Both the position numbers and the translations under genes were made by a program. This document shows, piece by piece, positions 1-7,952 of a DNA stretch of 45,786 bases. Location of the stretch: the NCBI GenBank assembly GCA_964606385.1, contig CAZSFZ010000018.1, positions 1 to 45,786 of the forward strand, written 5' to 3'. The DNA is from Aquincolibacterium sp964606385. Its GTDB lineage: Bacteria > Omnitrophota > Omnitrophia > Omnitrophales > Aquincolibacteriaceae. The notes beneath the pieces are model-generated. The model had not been told where the DNA came from and did not search any database. It saw only the letters and a program-made list of their open reading frames with translations. How positions within the stretch are numbered: position 1 is the stretch's first letter; each line of letters opens with the position of its first letter.

Positions 1-1
1 G

Positions 2-1500
2 GACCAGGCGCACAGCGGTGCGAGCGGGCTGGTGGGGATCATCACGAAGGGTTTGAGTTATGTGCCTGCGGTGAGTGCTTCGGCATACGATTACAGTTTG
101 ATCACGCAGTTACCGAACACGCCGATGGCGAGCGCGAACACCGGGACGAGCGCGGTGAGCGGGGTGGTGAATGCCGGGACGACGGTGACGGGATATCAGG
201 GTAACTCGTCGACGTACTCGTTCAATTACTCGATTGGGGACGCGAATGATTTTGTATTTGGTCAGTTTGGGTGGGGTTATTTTGACGCTGGGAACGTATT
301 TCACGGGACAGCGGGCAACGTTGGATCGAGTTTGGTGTTGGGGTTGTACGGTGCGGCTGGGACGCAGATGAAGGTGGAGGTGTATGACGCGAACCACGCG
401 AAGAAGGAGTTTTTCGTTGATTTCACCGGGGCTTGGCAGAACTACACGTTGGATCTTTCGGGGCTGGACACGGCGCAGATCGCGCTGGTGAATTTCGTGA
501 CGGACCAGGCGCACAGCGGTGCGAGCGGGCTGGTGGGGATCATCACGAAGGGTTTGGCATACACGCCGAGTGTGTTGGGGTTGCCTTATGATCAATCCGC
601 TCTCTCATCTTTGCCCGGGATGCCATCGGTAAGTTCGGGGCACGGGACGACGACGGCAACAGACGATGCGACGATTAGCGTGACGCAGTCAAGTTCGACG
701 ACATTCAATGTGGCGTCGAATGTTTTGGACAGCGGGGATTTCGCATTCAGTCAGATTTCGTGGGGATATTTCAGTAATGCGACGACGTTTGTGGGGACGG
801 CCGCTAATTTGGGGAATAGCGTGACTTTGGCTCTGAACGGGACTGCGGGTCGGACACTGAAGGTGGAGTTTGTAAGTTCGGTGAATTCCGGGACGAAGAA
901 GGTGTTCAATGTGACGATGGCCGCGGATCATCAGAATTTCACTTTCGATCTTACGGGACTCGGATTAGTGGGGCTGATTAATTTTGTGCAGGAGCAGACG
1001 AACGCCACGAATTATACAGTGGAGACTCAAGGATTGAGTTATATTCCCGCTCAGACTGGAACGGCTTACAACTCTTCAGCCCTGACCGTTCTCAATACTT
1101 CAAGTCCCTCAATAAGTTCAGGGACAGGGCCTAATACCGCGGACGCGGTTGTGCGGATGACACAGCTCTCTGCGGATGAATTTGAGTATGAATATGACCT
1201 TTCTCCGAGCACAAGCGGATTTGTCTTTACGTCGATCGAACTTGGAGCGCCTTCATTCAAACAATATGTTTTTGCGGCCCGGGGCACGGAGGGGGAACGG
1301 GTCAAGGTCGAGATCACGGATATCAACAACGTTAAGAGTGTTTTTCGGGCGGTGTTGAGTCCGACCTATCAGAATTTCACGTTCAGCGCGTCCGCCAATA
1401 TCAAGAAGATCGTTTTTGTGCAGGACAGGACCAGCGGTTCGCCTCTTCTGAACGATTATGTGAAGATCCAGACGAAAGGATTGCCGTATATCCCCACGGT
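2..1500 (+). repeat. Three tandem ~500-bp protein-coding repeats
   Basis: The unit boundary 'TKGL[SA]Y' recurs at about 50, 550, 1035 and 1480. Bases 1-55 are identical to 502-556 (offset 501 bp, 167 codons), while the later units are diverged in DNA but alike in protein. Since the window starts inside a unit, more copies probably lie upstream. Confidence 0.8.
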
Positions 1501-3250
1501 ATTGTCCGGGATCCGAGACACCTTGGTCACCCAGAGTCTGGGATATTTCAGCACAACTTCCGGGCTGGATCCCGTGACGCATTTCCCCTATGACAACATC
1601 ACCAACGGCACAAAAGACCTGCATACCCAGCCCACCTTGATCGGGTTCTATCTCCAGATCCTGGGGGATGTCGTGCTCGGCGCCATGAATAACGGTATGA
1701 CGAAAACCCAGGCGCTTTCAGAGATCCAGACGCTTATGACCAATCTCTTGAGCGCACAATCGTCTTATGGCTGGAAAGGATTGTTGCCATGGCTTAATCT
1801 TGGGCCTTTGGGGAGGCATGAGAACAAAGTCGCGTTCATCGACAATGCGAATCTCGCGCAAAGCCTTGCCGTGATGGTGGGGGCTTTGGAAAGCAGTTCG
1901 GGTTTGAGTACCGCAGAGCAGAACACGGTCACTGCGATCAAAAATAACGTCGAACTTTTCCTGACGAACCAGGCCCCGGGATACGCGGCCTTTGTGGATA
2001 AGTCCGTTGCCCAGGGGGGGACCGGCCTTTTTCGCGGGGATTACACCTGGACCACGAACCCTTCCGCGGGCACCTATCAGAATTATATCGATCGCCTGGC
2101 CGGAGAGTCGCGAGGCGCGATCGCGTTCCTGCTTGTCAAGTTCCCGACCCTTCCGAGTTCAGTCTGGGATAACCTCGTGATCAAGACCAACGATAACTAT
2201 GTGGACCGTAACGGGCAGACGATCACCAACCTTGCGGCTTGGGATGGCGGAGCCTTTCAGATCTTTTGGCCCTCGCTTCGCAACAATGAACGTAATTTTA
2301 TCGGATTCCGGAATGCCCTGCATAATCAGCTTGTAACCCAGCTGGATTATGCCTATCAGAACCGGATCCCCGGCATTTTGTCGGCATCGCAGCGCCCGGA
2401 AGGTGGCTATTTCGGCAACACCGGCATCCCTCAGATCGCGGAAGCCAACATGGATCCGAATGCTACCAACACGCTGATTGGCGATGTAGGCTCCACCTAC
2501 GCCCTTGCGGCCGCGATGGGGATCGATCCCTATGCGGTGCTGGGATGGATGGAAGCGATCAATAACCTTTCAGGAATGAATAGCCTCTATGGATTTCTGG
2601 ATTCAGCGCGATCCGGAAGCGAACTCTCCCAGAGCTTTGTCGGGATCGATGTCGCTTCCACCATTTTGGGTTTGAAAGGTAAGGGCGGCACGGATTTCGA
2701 AGTCTATTTGAGAAATCGTGGTTTGGAATCCGGCTATAATGCCTTGTATGATCAGAAAAGCCGGTTGCTCACGAATATCACACGGACCAATACCACGATG
2801 GCAGTCGCACCTGATTTTCCGGACCGTTCTCTAGCTGTCTTCAGCAACATCGAGTCTGAGGGATCGATCAATTATTTTGACCCCGCATCGACACAACCCT
2901 ACGGTGTGCGCTTGAGCTACAATAACCTGCAGGGAACGGACAGCGGTCATTTCTGGAAATTTGACCAGGTTTATGATGCGCGGTCGAATCGGCTGATCTT
3001 GAATTATTCGGCTATCGATTCTCCCCAGTCTTTGAGGATCGAGCTTAAGGATAGCAACGGGCAAGTGGTCTATGTGACCACGGTGACCCTGCAGTCGGGG
3101 GCCGAATTTGAAAGCCTCATGATCAATCTCCCGGACCAGGCGGCTCTTAGTGCCGTGAAAGAGATAGATCTTGTCGTGGACCCCCAAGAGGGCGGCGACG
3201 CGACCGGGGATTTCACGATCCACGCGATCAACTTTCAATCGCTCCTCTAA
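2..3250 (+). CDS. Giant repeat protein, C-terminal part, with glucoamylase-like domain (partial, open at left edge)
   Basis: The frame is open from the first bases, so this is the 3' part of a longer gene. Residues about 1-490 hold three beta-rich repeats of about 155-167 residues, each ending in a segment like 'TKGLxYxP'; they look like jelly-roll carbohydrate-binding or adhesive modules. Residues about 500-930 look like an (alpha/alpha)6 glucoamylase-like domain (PF10091/DUF3131 type): a 'DNANLAQSL' segment, an 'ESRGAIAFL' segment and a late 'GDVGSTYALAAAMGIDP' segment sit in the order seen in cyclic-glucan synthase C-termini. Residues about 940-1072 form another beta-sandwich-like domain. 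A function on surface or matrix glucans is inferred; no catalytic residue can be assigned by eye. The first two repeats use strongly G-ending codons, unlike the C-terminal half. Confidence 0.75.
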   Translation, partial: DQAHSGASGLVGIITKGLSYVPAVSASAYDYSLITQLPNTPMASANTGTSAVSGVVNAGTTVTGYQGNSSTYSFNYSIGDANDFVFGQFGWGYFDAGNVFHGTAGNVGSSLVLGLYGAAGTQMKVEVYDANHAKKEFFVDFTGAWQNYTLDLSGLDTAQIALVNFVTDQAHSGASGLVGIITKGLAYTPSVLGLPYDQSALSSLPGMPSVSSGHGTTTATDDATISVTQSSSTTFNVASNVLDSGDFAFSQISWGYFSNATTFVGTAANLGNSVTLALNGTAGRTLKVEFVSSVNSGTKKVFNVTMAADHQNFTFDLTGLGLVGLINFVQEQTNATNYTVETQGLSYIPAQTGTAYNSSALTVLNTSSPSISSGTGPNTADAVVRMTQLSADEFEYEYDLSPSTSGFVFTSIELGAPSFKQYVFAARGTEGERVKVEITDINNVKSVFRAVLSPTYQNFTFSASANIKKIVFVQDRTSGSPLLNDYVKIQTKGLPYIPTVLSGIRDTLVTQSLGYFSTTSGLDPVTHFPYDNITNGTKDLHTQPTLIGFYLQILGDVVLGAMNNGMTKTQALSEIQTLMTNLLSAQSSYGWKGLLPWLNLGPLGRHENKVAFIDNANLAQSLAVMVGALESSSGLSTAEQNTVTAIKNNVELFLTNQAPGYAAFVDKSVAQGGTGLFRGDYTWTTNPSAGTYQNYIDRLAGESRGAIAFLLVKFPTLPSSVWDNLVIKTNDNYVDRNGQTITNLAAWDGGAFQIFWPSLRNNERNFIGFRNALHNQLVTQLDYAYQNRIPGILSASQRPEGGYFGNTGIPQIAEANMDPNATNTLIGDVGSTYALAAAMGIDPYAVLGWMEAINNLSGMNSLYGFLDSARSGSELSQSFVGIDVASTILGLKGKGGTDFEVYLRNRGLESGYNALYDQKSRLLTNITRTNTTMAVAPDFPDRSLAVFSNIESEGSINYFDPASTQPYGVRLSYNNLQGTDSGHFWKFDQVYDARSNRLILNYSAIDSPQSLRIELKDSNGQVVYVTTVTLQSGAEFESLMINLPDQAALSAVKEIDLVVDPQEGGDATGDFTIHAINFQSLL

Positions 3251-3273
3251 AACCTTTCGGGCGGGAATCAGGT

Positions 3274-3302
3274 TTGTAAAAATCCGGGTTCTGGGTTAGA
3301 AT
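3274..3302 (+). promoter_or_regulatory. Sigma-70-like promoter for the slipin gene
   Basis: TTGTAA at 3274-3279, a 17-base spacer and TAGAAT at 3297-3302 lie in the gap after the repeat protein and about 145 bases before the slipin start. The -10 matches 5 of 6 consensus bases, the -35 only 4 of 6. Confidence 0.4.
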
Positions 3303-3448
3303 CCGCTCCGTCGTTCTCATTTACATGAGGAAAACGCGGTATGGAGAAAGAACCCGGTTTGATCGATCTGTTCGAATCTCTGAGCGATCATTCGTCATCT
3401 CAACCCGCTGTCCGCAAAACATATCCAACCCCCACAGGGAGGTCTTCC

Positions 3449-4315
3449 ATGAACAATCCTATTTCAGGGCTTATTTTCGTCGCACTGCTGATCATCGGTT
3501 TCGTGGTAGGCGCCCCGATCTTTATGGCCAATCAGGCCTTGGGCGGGATACTGGGTATGGGTTGGTTCTTTTTGTCCATGGTGATCGCCTCCGGTATCCA
3601 GATGGCCGCGCAATGGGAAAAAGGCGTGGTGTTCCAGCTCGGGAAATTCAGCCGTGTCGCCGGCCCGGGACTGTTTTTCATCATTCCGGTTGTTGAGGAA
3701 TGCCGCAAGATCGATATGCGCGTGCTTACCATGGATATTCCGGCCCAGCAGGTGATCAGCAAGGACAACGTTCCCGTCAAGATCAACGGCGTAATATTTT
3801 TCAAGGTGGACGATCCGGCGAACGCGATCATCAAGGTCCAGGATTACCGCTATGCGATCTCTCAATACGCCCAGACGTCGCTTCGGGATGTGATCGGACA
3901 AATGACGCTCGATCAGTTGCTGACTGAGCGCGAGGAGATTGGTAAGAAGATCGAAGCGAACGTGGAGAAAGATACGGAAGCATGGGGTCTGGAAGTGACG
4001 GGCATCCGCATCCAGGACATTGATATGCCGGAAGAGCTCAAGAAAATGATGTCCCGTCAGGCGTCGGCCGAGCGCGAAAAACGTGCGACGATCACCAAAG
4101 CGGAAGGCGATCGGGAAGCGGCGGGGAACCTTGCCCTGGCGGCCAAAACGATGGCGGAGAGTCCCGGCGCAATGCAGCTCAGAACCCTTCAAACAATTGA
4201 TGGGCTTGGACCGACGGCATCCAATACCGTCGTACTGGCCGTTCCGATCAACATTATGGATGCCGTGGACCAGCTGGGAGCCCATTTGAAGTCAAAGGCC
4301 AACAAGCCTGCGTGA
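3449..4315 (+). CDS. SPFH/Band 7 membrane protein (slipin, stomatin-like)
   Basis: Stomatin-family membrane-scaffold protein, 288 residues. I chose ATG 3449 because it follows a strong AGGGAGG ribosome site; an upstream in-frame ATG at 3341 would add 36 poorly conserved residues. An N-terminal hydrophobic hairpin (residues about 5-48) is followed by the SPFH core, which opens with 'EKGVVFQLGKFSRVAGPGLF' and continues through 'LDQLLTEREEIGKKIE' and 'GIRIQDIDMPEELKKMMSRQ'. It ends in an Ala/Glu-rich helix (AEREKRATITKAEGDREAA) typical of slipin oligomerisation. Slipins are often paired with an NfeD protein; none is adjacent here. The gene appears monocistronic, with its own promoter. It probably organises inner-membrane microdomains. 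Confidence 0.9.
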   Translation: MNNPISGLIFVALLIIGFVVGAPIFMANQALGGILGMGWFFLSMVIASGIQMAAQWEKGVVFQLGKFSRVAGPGLFFIIPVVEECRKIDMRVLTMDIPAQQVISKDNVPVKINGVIFFKVDDPANAIIKVQDYRYAISQYAQTSLRDVIGQMTLDQLLTEREEIGKKIEANVEKDTEAWGLEVTGIRIQDIDMPEELKKMMSRQASAEREKRATITKAEGDREAAGNLALAAKTMAESPGAMQLRTLQTIDGLGPTASNTVVLAVPINIMDAVDQLGAHLKSKANKPA

Positions 4316-4327
4316 GGCGCGGGGGAT

Positions 4328-4451
4328 AAAAAAAGCCCCAACTGTGAGTTTGAGAATCCCGCTTTCTCTAGCAAAGTATCAGTAATAAACGCGCATTGCT
4401 CGTCAGGCGAAACCCTCTAGGCCGTGGCTGTTTTGTTCACGTCGGGGCTTT
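4328..4451 (-). ncRNA. Candidate structured small RNA, minus strand
   Basis: AAAGCCCC (4332-4339) pairs with GGGGCTTT (4444-4451). After one mismatch and one bulge the helix continues with AC/GT and GTGA/TCAC, giving about 14 pairs that close a loop of roughly 90 bases. A 5-bp inner hairpin GAGAA/TTCTC lies at 4352-4368. Read on the minus strand, the 3' arm runs directly into seven T's (GGGGCTTTTTTT), as in an intrinsic terminator; on the plus strand there is no such tract. No known family (6S, SRP RNA, tmRNA, RNase P) was recognised, and the minus-strand promoter is weak (TTGACA at 4503-4508 complement, poor -10). Confidence 0.35.
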
Positions 4452-4516
4452 AGCTTTTGAGAGAAACGGTCACAGAACTTTTACTGCTTCTGCCGCTCCT
4501 CATTGTCAAAGAATTA

Positions 4517-4525
4517 TGTTATAAT
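4517..4525 (+). promoter_or_regulatory. Extended -10 promoter of the riboflavin operon
   Basis: TGTTATAAT is a perfect TGn plus TATAAT extended -10 element. No good -35 lies at the usual distance, which extended -10 promoters tolerate. Transcription would start near 4532, giving a leader of about 106 bases before ribBA. Confidence 0.6.
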
Positions 4526-4574
4526 GCCCTTCAATCTAAAGGTAGCTGTTCCGCCTTCATCTGTCAAGTGATGC

Positions 4575-4597
4575 AACTCATTTAGAATGAATGGGTT
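4575..4597 (+). promoter_or_regulatory. Leader hairpin upstream of ribBA
   Basis: AACTCATT (4575-4582) pairs with AATGGGTT (4590-4597) over 8 pairs including one G-T, with a 7-base loop. It has no T-tract, so it is not a terminator. Role unknown. Confidence 0.4.
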
Positions 4598-4637
4598 ATA
4601 TCGCTCAATGCGGCGTTGATATTAAATTGGAGAAGTC

Positions 4638-5849
4638 ATGACGGTCAATAAAATGGAAGAGATTATCCAGGATCTTCGCGAAGGACGTATGGTCATCATG
4701 ACCGATGACGAAACGCGCGAAAATGAAGGGGACATCGTTTTTGCGGCCTCGAAGACGACCCCTGAGATGGTGAATTTCATGATGAAACACGCCCGCGGAC
4801 TGATCTGCGTGCCCATGACCGCTGAACGCATCCATGCCCTTGGGCTGGATCAGATGAATCCCAACCCCGAAGATCCTATGAAAACGGCGTTCACGGTGTC
4901 CGTGGACGCGAAAACCGGCATTACGACCGGGATCTCGGCCTATGACCGCAATCGAACGATCGAGCTTTTGGCGGACCCGAAAACAACACGGGAGGACTTC
5001 GTGATCCCTGGGCACATTTTTCCGCTGCGGGCCAAACAGGGAGGCGTGTTGCGCCGCGCCGGGCATACCGAAGCGGCCGTGGACCTCGTGCAGGCCGCCG
5101 GGCTCCCGCCGGCTGCCGTGATCTGTGAGATTGTTAATGACGACGGCAAAATGGCGCGTCTTTCCGACCTTGTGGAATTCGCCAAAATCCACCACCTCAA
5201 AATGGGCACGATCAGTGACCTGATCGCGTATCGCACGAAAAAAGACGCGTTGGTGAAAAAAGTGAGCGAAGCCCAGCTGCCGACCAAGTACGGGACCTGG
5301 ACGATCCGGATCTATGAATCCATCCTGGACGGAGCGCAGCATGTCGCGCTGATCCAGGGAAAGATCGGAGACGCGCCGGCGCTCGTGCGTGTTCATTCGG
5401 AATGTTTCACGGGAGAGGTGCTGAGTTCGCTGCGTTGCGATTGTCAGGACCAGCTCGTGGAAGCCATGAAGATGATCCAGCGCGAAGGCGCCGGTGTGAT
5501 CCTTTATATGCGTCAGGAAGGCCGCGGGATCGGTCTGGCGAACAAGATCAAGGCCTATGAGCTTCAGGACAAGCACGGCCTGGATACGGTCCAGGCGAAC
5601 GAGGCGCTCGGCTTCAAACCGGATCTCCGGGATTACGGGATCGGGGCGCAGATCCTTCATGATCTCGGGCTTTCTAAACTTCGGCTGATGACGAATAACC
5701 CTCGCAAGATCGTCGGATTGGAAGGTTATGGACTGCAAGTGGTGGAGCGGCTTCCGATCATCATGCCTCCCAACCCGGTAAGCGCTAAGTATATGCGGAC
5801 CAAAAAAGAAAAACTCGGGCATCTTTTTGACGAGGAGTCCACCCCATGA
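4638..5849 (+). CDS. ribBA: Bifunctional 3,4-dihydroxy-2-butanone-4-phosphate synthase / GTP cyclohydrolase II
   Basis: Supplies both riboflavin precursors: ribulose-5-phosphate to the four-carbon unit, and GTP to the pyrimidine. Residues 1-200 are the DHBP synthase domain, with the acidic loop 'DDETRENEGDIVFAA' and 'PGHIFPLRAKQGGVLRRAGH'. Residues about 205-400 are GTP cyclohydrolase II, with the zinc cysteines in 'ECFTGEVLSSLRCDCQDQL', the 'MRQEGRGIGL' segment and 'NNPRKIVGLEGYGL'. At 403 residues it is full length for the fusion. GGAG at 4629-4632 places the start at ATG 4638. First gene of the rib operon; its stop overlaps ribH by 4 bases. Confidence 0.97.
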   Translation: MTVNKMEEIIQDLREGRMVIMTDDETRENEGDIVFAASKTTPEMVNFMMKHARGLICVPMTAERIHALGLDQMNPNPEDPMKTAFTVSVDAKTGITTGISAYDRNRTIELLADPKTTREDFVIPGHIFPLRAKQGGVLRRAGHTEAAVDLVQAAGLPPAAVICEIVNDDGKMARLSDLVEFAKIHHLKMGTISDLIAYRTKKDALVKKVSEAQLPTKYGTWTIRIYESILDGAQHVALIQGKIGDAPALVRVHSECFTGEVLSSLRCDCQDQLVEAMKMIQREGAGVILYMRQEGRGIGLANKIKAYELQDKHGLDTVQANEALGFKPDLRDYGIGAQILHDLGLSKLRLMTNNPRKIVGLEGYGLQVVERLPIIMPPNPVSAKYMRTKKEKLGHLFDEESTP

Positions 5850-6349
5850 AGGTTTGTCACGGAAAGATCGTTCCGGGGAACAAAAAGTTCGGGATCGTGG
5901 TTTCGCGGTTCAACCAATACATCACGGACCGCTTGCTTGAGGGCGCTCTCACGACCCTTCGCAAGGCCGGCGTGCCGGACAAGAACATCAAAGTTGTTTG
6001 GGTGCCCGGCGGTCTGGAAGTGCCTTTTTTCTGTAAGAAATTGAAGACCCAGAAACACTGTGACGTGGTGATCGCGCTTAGCTGTGTGATCCGCGGCGGG
6101 ACTTATCATTTCGAATGCGTGTCAAATGAACTGACACGGGGGATCGATCAGGTGGCGCTTGAGACGGGCACGCCGATCGCGACCGGCGTACTTACAGTGG
6201 ACAATCTGGAACAGGCGATCGATCGTGCCGGCTTGAAGCACGGGAATAAAGGCGAACAGGCGGCCTTGGCGGCGCTTGAGATCGCGGACCTTGACCAGCA
6301 GTTATCTTCAAAGAAGAAAAATCTAAAGCTCCGGAAGAGATCCCGGTAA
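5846..6349 (+). CDS. ribH: 6,7-dimethyl-8-ribityllumazine synthase
   Basis: Condenses the ribityl-pyrimidine with the butanone phosphate to form lumazine, the riboflavin precursor. The N-terminal 'VVSRFNQYITDRLLEGA' substrate loop, 'VPGGLEVP' and the 'GGTYHFECV' segment with the general-base His88 are present. It has 167 residues, slightly longer than usual because of a basic Lys/Arg-rich C-terminal tail. The start ATG sits inside the ribBA stop (ATGA), so translation is probably coupled. Lumazine synthases form pentamers or 60-mers in the cytoplasm. Confidence 0.97.
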   Translation: MKVCHGKIVPGNKKFGIVVSRFNQYITDRLLEGALTTLRKAGVPDKNIKVVWVPGGLEVPFFCKKLKTQKHCDVVIALSCVIRGGTYHFECVSNELTRGIDQVALETGTPIATGVLTVDNLEQAIDRAGLKHGNKGEQAALAALEIADLDQQLSSKKKNLKLRKRSR

Positions 6350-6380
6350 TATCCCGGTCCGGACCATTTAAAAGGCACCG

Positions 6381-6830
6381 ATGCTGCGCAAAAGAACCCA
6401 GGCGCGTGAATGCGCGCTTCAGATCCTGTATCAGTATGAAATGAATCCGGAGCCTGTGGTCGAGATCGTCAAAAAATTCTGGTCCCAGCAGGACGAAGCC
6501 TATTCCGAAGAGACCCGCGCGTTCGCGGAGAAGCTCGCTTTAGGCGCGGTCGAGCACCAGGCCGAGATCGACAAGGTGATCGAACGCTACGCGGACAACT
6601 GGGAGCTTTCCCGCATGGCCATGATCGATCGCAATATCATGCGCTTTGCGACCTATGAGCTTTTGTATTTATCCGATGTTCCGCCCAAAGTGACCCTCAA
6701 CGAAGCCGTGAACCTGGCGAAGAAATTCTCTCAGGGGGAATCCGGGAAATTCGTGAACGGTATTCTCGACAAGATCAATCACACCGAAAAACCCGTCAAC
6801 CCCAAGGACCATGACCCTTCCGCCGCATGA
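6381..6830 (+). CDS. nusB: Transcription antitermination protein NusB
   Basis: All-helical RNA-binding protein that, with NusE (S10), assembles on boxA RNA in rRNA antitermination. It starts with the basic 'MLRKRTQARECALQILYQYE' helix, where RNA contacts lie. It also carries 'RNIMRFATYELLYLSDVPPKVTLNEAVNLAKKF' motifs in pieces and 'GKFVNGILDKI', which are diagnostic for the family. 149 residues is a normal length. It sits between ribH and ribD; ribH-nusB linkage is common in bacteria. Its last 20 bases overlap the ribD start. Confidence 0.96.
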   Translation: MLRKRTQARECALQILYQYEMNPEPVVEIVKKFWSQQDEAYSEETRAFAEKLALGAVEHQAEIDKVIERYADNWELSRMAMIDRNIMRFATYELLYLSDVPPKVTLNEAVNLAKKFSQGESGKFVNGILDKINHTEKPVNPKDHDPSAA

Positions 6831-7932
6831 AGTCTGGATGAAACGGGCCCTGGCCCTAGCGGAGAAGGGACGCTTTCACGTAAGTCCCAACCCCATGGTG
6901 GGCGCCTGTGTTGTTTCCAAAGGAAAACTTGTCGGTGCGGGGCATCATGAAAAATTCGGGGGGCCGCACGCCGAGCCGAATGCCCTTGCCCAAGCTGGGA
7001 AGCGGGCCCGCGGTGCCACGCTTTATGTGACCTTGGAACCCTGCTCCACCTGGCAGAAAACCCCGCCTTGCGCGCCGCTCATCGTCGAAAAAGGTATCAG
7101 GCAGGTCGTGATCGGCTGCCTCGACCCGAATCCGCTCAATCGCGGCAAGGGAGTCCGTTTTTTGCGCGAACAAGGCATTCGGGTCATCGTCGAGGTGCTG
7201 GAGGCGGAGGTTCGCAGGCAGAACGAAGGATTTTTTAAATATGTCACCGAAAAACGTCCGTTCGTGACGCTTAAGATGGCGCAGACGCTCGATGGTAAGA
7301 TCGCGACAAGGACGGGCCGCTCCCGTTGGATCTCCTCACCGCCCTCGCGCGAATTTGTGCATCGCCTCCGCGCCGAACATGAAGCCGTCTTGGTCGGGAA
7401 GAACACCTTCTATCTGGATGATCCGAGATTAACGGTGCCGAAGGGCTCGCGGTCGCTTGCTGCGGGAAAACCCTGGAAGATCGTGATGATCTCCGCGAAA
7501 AGCTGGCCGTCCAACGCGCGTATCTTTGAAGATGACCGGCTCACGATCCTTGTTTTTCCGGAAGGGGACCTCAAGGCCATCGTTAAAAGGTCCGGTACCC
7601 AGCGCGGGACGCTAATGCTTTTACCCAGCAAAGAAAAAAATGGGAAGATCGATATCCGCGAGCTTCTGGTCAAGCTTGCTTCGCTTGGCGTGACCAAGCT
7701 TCTGGTGGAGGGCGGCGGGGAACTAGCTTGGTCATTCTTGGAAGCGGGATGCGTGGACCGCGCTTACTGGATCCTGGCGCCGAAGGTTTTCGGGGGCCGG
7801 GATGCCAAAACTTCGGTGGAAGGTTTGGGAGTGGGATCACCGGACCAGGCATTCCAGTTTCATCCCGGCAAAGTGGTCCGGTCCGGAGATGATTGGATTT
7901 TTGAAGGCGTGTTTTCTAAAAACAGGGCATGA
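6811..7932 (+). CDS. ribD: Riboflavin biosynthesis deaminase/reductase
   Basis: Deaminates and then reduces the GTP-derived pyrimidine. Residues 1-140 form the cytidine-deaminase-like domain: 'SPNPMVGACVV', zinc ligands in H53-A-E55, then C78 and C87 in 'EPCSTWQKTPPC'. Residues about 145-370 form the dihydrofolate-reductase-like domain beginning 'FVTLKMAQTLDGKIAT' and carrying 'VLVGKNTFYLDDPRLT' and 'LLVEGGGELAWSFL'. At 373 residues it is complete. ATG 6811 is preferred because RibD proteins start about 10 residues before the first helix; ATG 6838 is an alternative that avoids the nusB overlap. Confidence 0.95.
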   Translation: MTLPPHEVWMKRALALAEKGRFHVSPNPMVGACVVSKGKLVGAGHHEKFGGPHAEPNALAQAGKRARGATLYVTLEPCSTWQKTPPCAPLIVEKGIRQVVIGCLDPNPLNRGKGVRFLREQGIRVIVEVLEAEVRRQNEGFFKYVTEKRPFVTLKMAQTLDGKIATRTGRSRWISSPPSREFVHRLRAEHEAVLVGKNTFYLDDPRLTVPKGSRSLAAGKPWKIVMISAKSWPSNARIFEDDRLTILVFPEGDLKAIVKRSGTQRGTLMLLPSKEKNGKIDIRELLVKLASLGVTKLLVEGGGELAWSFLEAGCVDRAYWILAPKVFGGRDAKTSVEGLGVGSPDQAFQFHPGKVVRSGDDWIFEGVFSKNRA

Positions 7933-7952
7933 CGAGAAATTAAGGAGAAATT

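Larger units (their letters stand above)
4316..4637. other. Intergenic spacer between slipin and ribBA
   Basis: No gene is visible. It contains the long-range inverted repeat at 4332-4451, an extended -10 promoter at 4517-4525 and a leader hairpin at 4575-4597. No FMN riboswitch signature is visible although a riboflavin operon follows. Confidence 0.7.

Noticed and set aside
3341..3448. Longer slipin start at ATG 3341
   Set aside because: The extra 36 residues precede the membrane hairpin without family similarity, whereas ATG 3449 has a strong ribosome site.
4332..4451. Integron attC site
   Set aside because: The long inverted repeat lacks the RYYYAAC/GTTRRRY core sites, and there is no cassette or integrase nearby.
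4532..4637. FMN riboswitch before ribBA
   Set aside because: The highly conserved FMN-aptamer core and its six-helix junction are not found in the leader.
4605..5822. Minus-strand open frame of about 400 codons opposite ribBA
   Set aside because: It mirrors the codon structure of ribBA, which has all catalytic motifs; the minus-strand product is His/Arg/Phe-rich with no domain.
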